A stretch of 64,000 bases of DNA from Ephydatia muelleri (Eukaryota; Porifera; Demospongiae; Spongillida; Spongillidae): contig JABACO010000118.1 of assembly GCA_013339895.1 (NCBI GenBank), forward strand, positions 34,443-98,442. Reading direction: 5' to 3'. The notes beneath the pieces are model-generated. The model did not search any database. It was not told the DNA's origin and saw only the letters and a program-made list of their open reading frames with translations. Every line of letters begins with the position of its first letter. Positions within the stretch are counted from its first letter, which is position 1. Below are positions 23,596-33,697 of the stretch, one piece after another. Both the position numbers and the translations under genes were made by a program.

Positions 23596-23649
23596 CCACA
23601 CCCCCACACACACTAACCACACCTACAGTGTACATGCACACACTCTTAC

Positions 23650-23796
23650 CTGAGCTTCTGGTCTAATTTGGACACCTGGCCTTCTAACATGGAGACTAGC
23701 TTGGACACGTTATCAGGCTCCACCTGGTCCCAATGGTTTGTCTTCTCCACCCCCATTAGCCACACCCCCAGTTCCTTCATCCACAGGATGAGTAGC
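23650..23796 (-). CDS. Coiled-coil or spectrin-like exon, copy B
   Basis: Identical to the exon at 7258-7404, with the same acceptor and donor. Confidence 0.5.
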
Positions 23797-23843
23797 CTGA
23801 AGGGAGAGGTGACACAGTGGAGAGAGAGAATTTTATTCAGCCC

Positions 23844-23864
23844 GGGGGGGGGGGGGGGGGGGGG
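23844..23864. repeat. Poly-G run, 21 bases (copy B)
   Basis: Counterpart of 7452-7481, nine bases shorter. Confidence 0.95.
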
Positions 23865-24739
23865 TACATATACAGATACCGGTAAGTTGGGTAGGGGTGG
23901 AAAACACTGCAAACTACATGCATTTGTACATACATATATGAGGATAACATAGACAGATGAACATCATTACATTGTGGCAATGGAAAGGGAAAACATTCAT
24001 GCGTACAGAAGCTTTATTTTTTAAAGAATATTCTTGTATACATTGTGTTGTTGACAAATGGGAAAGAGTTATCCCAGTGCATAACAGCAAAACATACACC
24101 CAGCGCACAATGGATGTCATGACTTTATCCTCCACTCCATCGTATTTCTACCCCAGCTAGTACACACCCATCTCAAACCCCCCAGCGTACACCTGTAGCT
24201 ATCTATGCACACACACCCTTCAACTGCACTAATTGGAAATAAGGTCTTACCACCCCAAACTATTTGCTTACCACTTACAATTTGAATTACAAGTCTCCAC
24301 CTGCCAGTCACAGCGTGCGTCTCATAAGCCTCATCGATGCACTTGACATCTTCCATACGCCGCATCCTTGTAAGCCTGTCCATTTCTGTCGAATATTATG
24401 ATACCTGCTCTTTTTATGTTTCCTACATCGGATATACAATCGAAAGGCACTAGCGAATAGCTGATCTACCCATCTGCCCGATTTCAACAATATATTAAAA
24501 GTCATTTTTAATTCCGCGGTTACTGGTTACATTACGGTACAAATAATTTCGCCGGTTAACCCACATCAGAACTTGAATCGATACACTGTTATAACCATCG
24601 ATCTGATTGAAATCATTGATATATGCGAGTCCGAAAAAGTGATAAATACAGTCAAAATAAAAAAAAAATTAAAAAAAAGAAGTTGATGTGTTGCAAGGCG
24701 ACTCAAATCCACGAAGAATCGCTAAGCGACATGAGCAGG

Positions 24740-25477
24740 TCACGCATGGTCTTCGCACGGTGAAGCTTCGCTGGCGGAACTGCAGCGTTCATCCTCACTG
24801 CACTCGTCCCCTTCCTCGGCCAAACCTTCCGCAGTGCAGTCCTCAACAAAGCCGTCGCCTCGTTCTTTAGTGACCTTCTGATGAATTTCGACGTGCTTGC
24901 TGAGATGATCCCTACGCATGAAGCGTTTCGAGCACTCCGTGCACACGAAACGCTTCTCTCCCGTATGCGTTCGCAGGTGTCGCTTTAGCTCGGAAGAACG
25001 GGTGAACTGTTTCAAACAGTAAAGCCACGTGCAGTGGAATGGCCTCTCACCCGTGTGCCAGCAAAGGTGAGCACGCAGATCCGACGTTTTCTCGTAGCTC
25101 TTTCCGCATTTCGAGTAATGACAGACGTGTTGCTTCTTGGACGGCGCCCCTTCTTTGCTTGACTTGACGTTTTGCCCGTTTTGGCAGTTGGGACAAGTGC
25201 ATGCGAAACGCCGCTTCCTGCGCGTAGCTAGCTGGTCCGCCTGGTCGTAGTACTGGAGCGCGTCTGTCTGTATCACTGCAGGGCCAACATTCTGTAGCTG
25301 CGCGTTTTGAGCCAGTAGCGAGGGCGCTGACCAGCCAGTGGCTGCAGCGGTCATCACAGCATCGTGGGCAGGAATCAACGCGGGAATGTCAGAAAGCTGA
25401 ACGATCATGGGTGGCTTATGGGAGACCATGGCTAACACCGCATGGTTAAAATTCTTATTGGAGCGCACCGGTAGCAT
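24740..25477 (-). CDS. Sp-family C2H2 zinc-finger transcription factor
   Basis: An intronless 245-residue ORF. I start at the first in-frame ATG (25477), which follows an in-frame TAA. A Btd (buttonhead) box at about 88-98 ([12 protein letters not shown]) precedes three C2H2 fingers with TGE linkers: Cys119/124-His137/141, Cys149/154-His167/171 and Cys179/182-His195/199. Btd box plus this triple finger defines Sp proteins, which bind GC/GT boxes in the nucleus. Finger 2 reads RSSELKR and finger 3 RRDHLSK, close to the family standard. Finger 1 reads KTSDLRA, with Asp where Sp1 has His at helix position 3. The C-terminus is acidic and Ser-rich. At 245 residues it lacks the long Gln-rich activation regions of vertebrate Sp1. 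It may have an upstream exon. Confidence 0.9.
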   Translation of the reverse strand: MLPVRSNKNFNHAVLAMVSHKPPMIVQLSDIPALIPAHDAVMTAAATGWSAPSLLAQNAQLQNVGPAVIQTDALQYYDQADQLATRRKRRFACTCPNCQNGQNVKSSKEGAPSKKQHVCHYSKCGKSYEKTSDLRAHLCWHTGERPFHCTWLYCLKQFTRSSELKRHLRTHTGEKRFVCTECSKRFMRRDHLSKHVEIHQKVTKERGDGFVEDCTAEGLAEEGDECSEDERCSSASEASPCEDHA

Positions 25478-25656
25478 TTGCGCATGCGTTTGCAAACATT
25501 AACTATTAGAATTCTATTTGTAGCGGATGCGGTAGGCCTAGCTAGGCGATTTCTATTTCTATTTGACAGGTTTTGTGTGTGGTGTGTGTGAAACGTGCGT
25601 GCTTTGTGCGTTGGTAGCATAAGATACGGGAGGGAGAGAGAGATAGGAAATGCGAT

Positions 25657-25988
25657 GGGGTGTTCCATTATTTAATTATACACCCCTACAGATGACAATA
25701 AATGGTGTCCAGGGGGGTATAGGGAATATGTCACGGGGGGTGGTCATTTAAATCCCTGTCCCGGGGGGATAGAAGGCATAATAGAAGCTTGTCCAGGGAG
25801 GAGTGGAACAACGTCCAGGGGGGTGGGGCAAAACAGAAGCTCGTCCAGGGGGCATTTACAAGTCTGTCCCTGGGGGGTAGAGGTATAATACAAGCTTGTC
25901 CAGGGGTGTTTTTATAAATTGTCCCGGGGGTATACGTTTGCAATTATTGTCATCTGTAGGGGTGTACGGTTAAATAATGGAATAGCCC
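25657..25988. mobile_element. Short inverted-repeat element (MITE), copy 1
   Basis: 332 bp with about 40-bp terminal inverted repeats (GGGCTATTCCATTATTTAAT type; the left end has decayed to GGGGTGTTCC). The interior has repeated GTCCAGGGGGG and GTCCCGGGGGG motifs. No transposase is encoded. Confidence 0.85.
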
Positions 25989-26044
25989 AATGTTATGCGT
26001 CATTTAATGTCCTCCCCCTCACCCTCCAGTAATAGTTCACACCC

Positions 26045-26424
26045 ATGGCTTCTGAACACCAGTCGATCGCAGGGCACGTCCAAGTCATCAACCCCCATGA
26101 GCTAGCCAGAGACCTCCACGCAGACCAGCAGTACTTCATCATCGACTGTCGCCCGGTCCTCTCCTACAACTCATGCCACATCAGCGGTGCCATCAACGTC
26201 TACTTCACGGGCATGATAAAGAGGCGGTTCCTGGCCGGGAAGATCTCCCTCACCGACCTCCTCAAGGAGGAAGAGAAGGCCAAGTTCCAGTCCAGTGTGG
26301 GTGGGGCCACGGTGGTTTACGACGATAGCACCGGGGACATGAATGACCTAAGTACCTCCCACCCTTTGGTGCTCGTCATGAGGGCCCTGATGGTGATGGG
26401 ATGGGGAACTGCTATCTGCTCCGA
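26045..26424 (+). CDS. MAPK-phosphatase-like N-terminal rhodanese (CH2) exon
   Basis: Starts with ATG after a TCCAG acceptor-like tract and ends at a GAG|GTAACA donor. It encodes a rhodanese fold: FIIDCRPVLSYNSCHISGAI, then MIKRRFLAGKISL, then ATVVYDDSTG. In dual-specificity MAP-kinase phosphatases this domain docks the kinase through a basic patch; the IKRR pair sits at that place. The catalytic HCxxxxxR motif is not found in the next 1.5 kb, so either the phosphatase exons lie elsewhere or this is a docking-only protein. The frame stays open into the intron to 26587; that tail (Gly/Val/Glu-rich) is not coding in my view. Confidence 0.7.
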
Positions 26425-26902
26425 GGTAACAGGATGGAGGGTGTGTGGTGGGAGGTGTGTCTTTGAGGTATGGTGGAGGGGTGTGGCAGAGGTGGAGAAG
26501 GGTGAGGTGAATGTGGTGAGGGGGAGAGAATTGAATGAGAGTGTATTTTCAGCTTGTGGTGTTTTGTGTGATAGTGATGAGCATTGAGGCTTGTTGATGC
26601 CATATGAATGATACTGAATGCAAAAGTACAGGCTGAGAGGATGTGGGTTGGAGGGGAGGGTTGAGGGGGAGGGTTGAGGGGGAGGGGAGGGTATACACCA
26701 ACTACAGTGAGCTATTCTCTCTCTATCTCTTCCCTCAAATTGTATTGATGGTGGTGTGTTAGGATTGGTGGCGAGGCAGACATGCTTTGATGTGTGATGT
26801 GGACAATCTCAAAGCATGTGTGTGTGTGTGTGTGTGTGTGTATCTGTGTGTGAATGTGTCTTCCATATATGTGAATGTGAGCACATGCAGTAACGTTTTT
26901 AG

Positions 26903-27224
26903 GGTAAGGCTATTATGTAGTACCTTCATCCTATTTCGCACTTGTTTTTCCCACATGTGGTGTGCTCGACTCTCCTCTGGACCATCACTCTTACACACTG
27001 TTTCTCCCCACCATGCAATGCTGCAACTTGCACCCCAGGGGGTCTGAATGAGTTCAACGTACTGCACTCCAGCCTCTGGGAGGTCGTCTCCCATCTGTGA
27101 ACAGATCCAATCGTTCCGTCTCCCTCCTCCTACTATGACAGGTACAGTGCCCCACCTCTTCTGATGTATTGTCCCGTCCACCCAACGTAGCCATGCCCCT
27201 CACGTGATTCCACCATGTGCAATG
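26903..27224. repeat. Dispersed repeat, copy 1
   Basis: Shares blocks with 31297-31536: the GGCTATTATGTAGTACCTTC start, GTGTGCTCGACTCTCCTCTG and GTAGCCATGCCCCTCACGTG. The other copy has internal deletions. No coding domain or terminal repeats recognised. Confidence 0.8.
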
Positions 27225-27643
27225 CACACCTTTTTCCACATCACTGGTTACGAGTGCATGTGTGTGTGTATGTGTGTGTGTATGTGTGTGTGTATGTATG
27301 TGTGTATGTATGTGTGTCCCACCCTCCTCCCTCTCCCATCTCCCTCCTCTCTCCTCCCTCTCGCCTCGCTCGCCTCTCTCCTCCCTCTCCTACCTCCTCC
27401 TCCCTCTCCCTCCCTCTCCCTCCCTCTCTCTCCTCTCCCTCCCTCTCTGTGTCTTGGTGGTGTCACTAGGACACATAGTGATCCATTATGTAAATCTGAT
27501 GATGGTTTCCACATATTAGACTGGTCATACTTAGGGAACCAAAATATAATATACACAGAAAAGGCATTCATGAACAGCAATCAAAGTGTAATGAAATTTC
27601 TAGGCGGGTGATGCCTCCTGAAAGTGATAAATTCTTCCCCCAG

Positions 27644-27908
27644 GTGCAACGAGCCCATGCCCCAGCAGTTTGTGCTGAAGTCCCTTGTACCCACGGCCAG
27701 GCACAAGATGACCATGCCCATCCAGGGCGTCGGGGAGTCGAAATCGGTGCCGGCTGTCTCACCCAAGGTGGAGGGCAAGATGAATCCGATTGCATCGTTG
27801 CAACCATGCAGTGTATCTGCCCATACCTGTTTCGGGCCAGAGCTGGTGGAGTTTTCTGCCCCACCCCTCTCGATCGGCAGTGTTACGGACCTGACCCCTG
27901 GTGTGTGA
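27644..27908 (+). CDS. Terminal exon, unrecognised product
   Basis: Follows a CTTCCCCCAG acceptor, and reads CNEPMPQQFVLKSLVPTARH, VGESKSVPAVSPKVEGKM, then LTPGV and a stop. Codon use is protein-like. It might be the last exon of the rhodanese gene 1.2 kb upstream, but no linking exon or phase check was possible. No domain is recognised. Confidence 0.4.
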
Positions 27909-28343
27909 GGTGGTCTCAAGACTTGAGGGAGCTGTTGCCTGTTGCCTGTTACCTTGGAAGGGACTGAGAGGTCGTTTGTGAGCTTAGCAATGTGTCTGTT
28001 CTGTGTTGTGTTTTTAATATTGCTCTGACACTGTCAATCAATTTAATATTGTTTGGTGTGTAAACAATAAATTTCAAAGAGTACATGTGGAATAGAACCA
28101 AATTTTGAACCAGTTGTCATAACAAAAACGCTACAAGGACGAAAAATGACTTGTGACTAAATACGAACTGGATTGTCCACACTTATGATTGACCAGTCCA
28201 CACTTATGATTGACCAGTGGGCTGAGACATAAAGATGCGGCAGTTGCTTGTATAATATTCCCAGTCAACTGCGAATACAAAAGTTACAAATCCTATACTG
28301 ATTTTGTGGGGGCGAAGAAACAGGGAAAGGAGTGCGGAGAAAA

Positions 28344-29529
28344 TTATGTGGCCACTGAGCTGGGGAACACGGACTGGTGTTTCAAGGGGACGAGGATGGG
28401 TGATAGTGGAACAATGACGGTGGGTGATGTGAGGACTGTGATGTTTGGGGAGATGCTGGGTGCGAGAAGCGGCATGTAGTTGTGCGAAATGACTTGGTGC
28501 TGTCCCTGCTGCAACGGCAGCATCGCCTTTTCGTTTCGTTTTGCCTGAGTTCTCTTCCACTTCATCCTGCGGTTATTGAACCAAGACTGCAAGGGCAGAG
28601 GAGAGAGGAGCGCACTTGGTCATTGGTGTGGACTCCAACGCAATAAATAAATGCAATCGCATGAAAAGATTTGCTGCAGCTAATTCACACTATGGGCTAT
28701 TCCATCAAATAATTGTACACACCCCTACTGATGACCAAAAAAGTTGTCCCGAGGGGGTCCAATGGCAATGTCCTAGGGGGGTGTTCTATTGCAGTGAAAT
28801 GTGTCCAGAGAGGGGTCCAATGGCAATGATGGCAATGTGTCAAACAGTGAGATGTGTCCGGATGGGTTTCAAAGGTAATGCTCTAGGGGGTATCCTACAT
28901 CAGGTTGTGTCCAGAGGGGGTTCAATGGTAATGTACAGGGAAGTGTGTCCAGAGGGGTCCAAAATAAATGTCCTTGGGGGGGGGGGGGGGGGGGGGGGGG
29001 GGTATTAGTCATCAGTATGGGTGTACAATTATATTATGGAATAGCAATATACCTTAACTTTTGCTTCCGACACGCTAATTCGCGTAGACAATTCTACGCG
29101 CATGAAGATGTCCGGATAGCGTGTTTTTGCGAAGGCGGCCTCCAATTCTTCCAGCTGATAGCTTGTGAACTTCGTGCGGAACCGTCGCTGTTGCCATTCC
29201 TGGCCTTCTCCGTCGCTACTGTCGGCTTGGAAGGTGTCAGACGACTCGGATTTGCTGCATTCCTTTTTGACCTCCGCGTGGTTATTTACCATGTCGTTCT
29301 CCCTCGGTGAGTCGAAATTATAGTCGAACAACGACGGTGGGTGGTGTGAGGGATGGTGCAATACAAATGGCGTCCCAGCCGACTTGGGTGTCGTGAGGAC
29401 TGCGATGTTTGGGGAGATGCCGGGCGCGAAGGAGGCTGGCGTGAACCCAGGGTGAAGCGGCATGTAGTTGTGCGAAATGACTTGGTGCGGTCCCTGCTGC
29501 AACGGCAGCATCGCCTTTCCGTTCATCAT
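28344..29529 (-). CDS. Paired-like homeobox transcription factor
   Basis: Two exons, 29529-29053 and 28586-28344, joined in phase 0: 239 residues. The donor AAG|GTATAT and acceptor CCCTTGCAG place the intron between homeodomain residues 46 and 47, the classical paired-class position. The domain begins [20 protein letters not shown] and ends [12 protein letters not shown]. It keeps Phe8, Leu16, Phe20, Trp48, Phe49, Asn51 and Arg53, but has Ser at 47 and Asn at 50, where paired-like proteins have Val/Ile and Gln, Lys or Ser. An acidic stretch precedes the domain. The tail after the domain ([20 protein letters not shown]) repeats the protein's own N-terminus ([20 protein letters not shown]). A MITE sits in the intron. 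ATGATG at the start follows an acceptor-like CCAAGAG, so an upstream exon is possible. Confidence 0.8.
28694..29047. mobile_element. Short inverted-repeat element (MITE), diverged copy in the homeobox intron
   Basis: Related termini (GGGCTATTCC to GGAATAGC) and the same kind of G-rich interior with GTCC and GGGG blocks, including a 27-base G run. Flanked by TAT at 28691-28693 and 29048-29050. Its right end is 3 bases from the 5' splice site of homeobox exon 1. Confidence 0.75.
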
Positions 29530-29936
29530 CTCTTGGGGAGTGCTACGGAAATCTGTCTGGCAAAGCCATACGCGTTTGCTAAATGATGCGCTATTATTAG
29601 AACTGTGTATCTAATTATATTTCCATGCTCTTGCAAAATGAAATTGAAGTGTTTTGTTAACGTTACTTGTGGCTGGTATCCGAAGCTGCAGCTATGCAAA
29701 TCCTGAAGGCAAGGTTACATGCCTTAATCAGTTACCTTAGGAGATCATTGTCTGTTTCTTTGTCCCCGCCCCCCCTCTCCCCCACTCGTACTCAGAGGGA
29801 CTCTACCGCCTGTGCTTACAGTCGGTAGGTACTGTGGAGGTCGGTCAGAATACCAGTTTACTCTTCAGTGTTCAGTAAGCTGGTTGACCTTTGCCTCTGC
29901 ATCAAACTGTGAAAATATCGTACATTGGGCTATTCC

Positions 29937-30272
29937 ATTATTTAATTATACACCCCTACAGATGACAATAAATGGTGTCCAGGGGGGTATAGGGAATATG
30001 TCCCGGGGGGTGGTCAGTTAAATCCCTGTCCCGGGGGGTTAGAAGGCATAATAGAAGCTTGTCCAGGGGGGAGTGGAACAACATAGAAGATTGTCCAGGG
30101 GGGTGGGGCAAAACAGAAGCTCGTCCAGGGGGCATTTACAAGTCTGTCCCTGGGGGGGGGGTAGAGGTATAATACAAGCTTGTCCAGGGGTGTTTTTATA
30201 AATTGTCCCGGGGGTATACGTTTGCAATTATTGTCATCTGTAGGGGTGTACGGTTAAATAATGGAATAGCCC
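29937..30272. mobile_element. Short inverted-repeat element (MITE), copy 2
   Basis: 336 bp, intact termini GGGCTATTCC and GGAATAGCCC, flanked by a 3-bp ATT duplication (29934-29936 and 30273-30275). Very similar to the copies at 25657 and 30425. Confidence 0.9.
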
Positions 30273-30424
30273 ATTACATACGCACGGGCAATGGCGTGAG
30301 GGGTGAGAGTGTGTTTTCAACATCCCGTCCAGCTGTCTTATGGTGTAGCTTTAAGTACTAAGCTGTTGTGCTGGATTCTGATGTCACTGTATGCTGCTCG
30401 ATGCATGTGCTTTATGCATCTAAT

Positions 30425-30735
30425 GGGCTATTCCATTATTTTATTATACACCCCTACAGATGACAATAAATGGTTGTCCAGGGGGGTATAGGGAATATGT
30501 CACGGGGGGTGGTCATTTAAATCCCTGTCCCGGGGGGTTAGAAGGCATAATAGAAGCTTGTCCAGGGGGGTGGGGCAAAACAGAAGCTCGTCCAGGGGGC
30601 ATTTACAAGTCTGTCCCTGGGGGGTAGAGGTATAATACAAGCTTGTCCAGGGGTGTTTTTATAAATTGTCCCGGGGGTATACGTTTGCAATTATTGTCAT
30701 CTGTAGGGGTGTACGGTTAAATAATGGAATAGCCC
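30425..30735. mobile_element. Short inverted-repeat element (MITE), copy 3
   Basis: 311 bp, same termini, flanked by AAT on both sides (30422-30424 and 30736-30738). It lacks one internal GTCCAGGGGGG block present in copy 2. Confidence 0.9.
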
Positions 30736-30777
30736 AATGTACACATGCTTATATTGTCTTCTTGTGCATTCATATAG

Positions 30778-30803
30778 TACCATCATGTGTGTGTGTGTGT
30801 GTT

Positions 30804-30843
<40 letters not shown>
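30778..30843. repeat. (GT)n microsatellite
   Basis: Roughly 30 GT units with one TTTGC interruption, downstream of MITE copy 3. Confidence 0.95.
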
Positions 30844-30846
<3 letters not shown>

Positions 30847-31139
30847 TTTAGCTGGAAATTGCCTACGGATCATCGGACGGAAGTGTTGATATTAACACAC
30901 TGGCTGCCGGCAAGACGATGATATGATTCAATATTCAATTACAGTTCAGATACGGAAGACGCACTGATAGTCAGGTTGGTCATGTGTCCATGCGTGTCCT
31001 CTTGTCTCTCATGTGTCCATACATGTCCTCTATCCCCTTCCCCCTTCCCCCCCTCCTCTCGTCCTCCCCCTCACGTCCTCCATTTCCTCCTTCCTCTCCC
31101 TTCCTCCTCCCCTCTCCACTGTGTCACCTCCCCCTTCAG

Positions 31140-31285
31140 GCTACTCATCCTGTGGATGAAGGAGCTGGGGGTGTAGCTAATGGGGGCGAGGCTAAGAACC
31201 ATTGGGACCAGATGGAGCCTGATAACGTGCCCAAGCTAGTCTCCATGTTGGAAGGCCAGGTGTCCAAATTAGACCAGAAGCTCGG
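31140..31285 (+). pseudogene. Decayed duplicate of the helical exon at 7258/23650
   Basis: Aligns over the whole exon with 23650-23796 in inverted orientation, and the match extends into the upstream intron (CTCTCCACTGTGTCACCTC). A TAG replaces a Trp codon, a small deletion shifts the frame, and the donor is GTAAT. It is therefore a segmental, not a processed, copy and is probably non-coding. Confidence 0.75.
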
Positions 31286-31296
31286 GTAATAGGGCA

Positions 31297-31536
31297 AAGG
31301 CTATTATGTAGTACCTTCATCCTATTTCGCACTTGTTTTTTCCCCTATTGTACGCACATGTGGTGTGCTCAACTCTCCTCTGGACCATCACTCTTAGACA
31401 TTGTTTCTTGCCATTGCTGCATTGTGAGTTCAACGTACTGCACCTGTGAGGTCAGTCTCCATCTTACTACTCCAGGTACAGTGCCCCACCTATTGTCCCA
31501 ACGTAGCCATGCCCCTCACGTGATTCCATCATGTGC
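31297..31536. repeat. Dispersed repeat, copy 2 (internally deleted)
   Basis: Same orientation as 26903-27224 and about 80 bp shorter through internal deletions. It directly follows the pseudo-exon at 31140-31285. Confidence 0.8.
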
Positions 31537-31591
31537 TGAAGATATTTTAAATCAATGAAATTCATTGCCTGCTGTATTTCTTTGTCCCCAG

Positions 31592-31743
31592 TCCCAGCTA
31601 TACATGATGGCACATGAGAAGAGGCGTTTGGAGTTAGACGTTTGCCACTTCTCCCTGCTAGCGAAGCAGTACGAAACAGTCATACAAGACCTATGGGCAC
31701 AGCTAAACGAGGAGGAGAGTGTGAAGAGGAGGGCGTTAGAAAA
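31592..31743 (+). CDS. Coiled-coil exon, unrecognised protein
   Basis: Follows TTTGTCCCCAG. Encodes LYMMAHEKRRLELDVCHFSL then QDLWAQLNEEESVKRRALEK: charged heptads typical of a coiled coil. A donor-like GTATAG follows. May belong with the exon at 32087, but the phases do not match (2 versus 0), so either another exon or another donor is used. Confidence 0.4.
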
Positions 31744-31749
31744 GTATAG

Positions 31750-32035
31750 TTTTTGTGGGCACTAATAGGGAAAAGGAGAGAGAAAGAAATACATGTTATG
31801 GGGGCACTAATAGCGAAAGGGAGGAGCGAGAAGGGGCATATTAGATTGTATGGTTATGGTGGGCACCAATAGGGAAAGGGAAAAGGAGAGAGATAGAATG
31901 TGTGGGCACTAATAGGGAAAGGGATTAGGAGGGTGACGGGGCGTGTTAGAAAGGAATAGTTTTTGATGGTACTAATAGGGAAGAAAGATATGGTTTTTGG
32001 TGGGCACTAATAGGAAAAGGGAACTTAAAATAGTA
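31750..32035. repeat. Imperfect tandem repeat, GGGCACTAATAGGGAAAGGG unit
   Basis: About six copies of GTGGGCACTAATAGGGAAAG at uneven 35-65 bp spacing, with A/G-rich filler. Lies between two exon-like segments. Confidence 0.8.
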
Positions 32036-32086
32036 TGGTTATGGGTGGTTACTAAAATGGAAAGCCTGGGGAAACTTCTTTTGCAG

Positions 32087-32209
32087 GTGCAGGATGCTTC
32101 AGTGTATACTGACTCATACATGGACCTCCAGGAAGGGAGAAGCAAAGTTCTTGGAAAGAGATATAATGACCTGTTCACTTCCATGCTCAGTCACGTTCGA
32201 AGAATCCAT
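32087..32209 (+). CDS. Exon-like segment, unrecognised
   Basis: 123 bp between TTTTGCAG and CAT|GTATGT, open in phase 0: VQDASVYTDSYMDLQEGRSK then VLGKRYNDLFTSMLSHVRR. Protein-like composition; no domain recognised. Confidence 0.35.
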
Positions 32210-32704
32210 GTATGTGAGGAGTGTGGTAGTATTGTGGGTGGGGTTTGCATGATGTATGTATGTGTGTATGTATGTGTATGTATGTACATCCGCGTGGCGC
32301 GTTAATGGGCGGCCTTTTGGAACTGAGTTTTCCACCCGCTAGTATGGTTACGGCTGGCCACCAGAACGAACCTATACCTACCATCCTTTTGCGGCTCAAA
32401 CCTGGAGAAGGCTGAAGTTACCGTGAAGGTGCGCTCTAAATGGAGACCGACTGCCATCATCTACCTGACAACTCGAGCGGTAATAGCTGAACAAAGAGCA
32501 AGGAAGACATGCTTTCGTAAGAACATGGCTGAGGATGACGTTTCGACCGGACACTCGCCACGAATGCGATTAGCTCGTGAAGCAATAGCGAAGCGCTATT
32601 TTGCTGATGAATATAAAACTTGATGCTGAACTTTACGTGTGCCTTTGTCCTCCCTAACGTGTCTGCACTTGTACCCCATACATGCAGTTACGATGGAAAT
32701 ACGA

Positions 32705-32721
32705 TACGATGTATGTATGTA

Positions 32722-32756
<35 letters not shown>

Positions 32757-33016
32757 ATGTATGTGTGTGTGTATGTATGTATGTGTGTGTATGTGTGTAT
32801 GTATGTATGTATGTATGTATGTATGTATGTATGTGTGTGTGTATGTATGTATGTATGTGTGTGTATGTGTATGTATGTATGTGTGTATGTATGTATGTAT
32901 GTGTGTATGTATGTATGTATGTATGTATGTATGTATGTATGTATGTGTATGTATGTATGTATGTGTGTATGTATGTATGTATGTGTGTGTGTATGTATGT
33001 ATGTGTGTGTGTGTGT
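32705..33016. repeat. (ATGT)n/(GT)n microsatellite
   Basis: About 310 bp alternating GTAT and GT units. It abuts the piggyBac fragment and extends its minus-strand frame artificially as Thr/His/Tyr/Ile repeats. Confidence 0.97.
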
Positions 33017-33019
33017 AAG

Positions 33020-33251
33020 TGAGCTTCAATCATGTCTTTCTTCTTGATAGTGGCCGGTGGCATGCCACGCCTGTCTGTTCGAACTGTTCCTGTGGCATCA
33101 TAGCCTCGGCGATGCAAGTCCTCAAATAAGGTAGGGCTGTTATACCAATTGTCCATGTACACATGGTGCTCTGTGCCTTCTGTCCCTTCCAATAGCTTCA
33201 ATACCACTGCGTGTGCCTTGCCATCTCTGTCCAAAGCATCATCCTTGCCTG
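33020..33251 (-). pseudogene. piggyBac-type transposase fragment
   Basis: Minus-strand reading VVLKLLEGTEGTEHHVYMDN continuing WYNSPTLFEDLHRRGYDATG and TVRTDRRGMPP. The D-N-W/F-Y-x-S-P block followed by GTVRxxRxGxP is the second-Asp region of piggyBac transposases. Nothing upstream or downstream extends it: a microsatellite replaces the C-terminal side. A TTACAG precedes it, so it could also be an exon of a domesticated gene, but the truncation favours a relic. Confidence 0.75.
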
Positions 33252-33360
33252 TAAGTTGAAGTGTTATAGTTACATATGCACCACACTGTACTTATATGTA
33301 CATGTATGTGAATGTGTATATTTGTCATTTTTTATAACGGATGCTATTGCAGATGACGCC

Positions 33361-33660
33361 ATGCAGTCTCGCACGGAGCTACTTACCGAAGAAGACCGCG
33401 CACGAACTTATACGGACATTTGTACAAACGTATACGGTGGAGATTATTGTTTTTATAAACCAATGATGCCAAGTGTTCCGAGTTGGGGGTGGACGTGTAT
33501 TCCCCTTGTGGCCGAGTCATATGGAGCTTGAAGCGGTGCAAGCTTTTTCACGGCTCGCATCATGCCAAAGGACCAACTCCCCCAAGTTCAAGGTTGTCTG
33601 CAGCCTGCCTCTTGTGCGAGCCAATGCCCGAGCCCTCCTCTTACGATGTTCTCTTCAGTA
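33361..33660 (+). pseudogene. Frameshifted retroelement ORF tail, possible
   Basis: Segments in different frames: MQSRTELLTEEDRARTYTDI, then WGWTCIPLVAESYGAW, then SPKFKVV and LVRANARALLLR. The middle block resembles 43336-43539 and the ends of reverse-transcriptase ORFs in invertebrate LINEs as I remember them. Too short and broken to classify. Confidence 0.4.
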
Positions 33661-33697
33661 GGGGGATATTTCATCATGTTGTAACTAACTTTCATAG

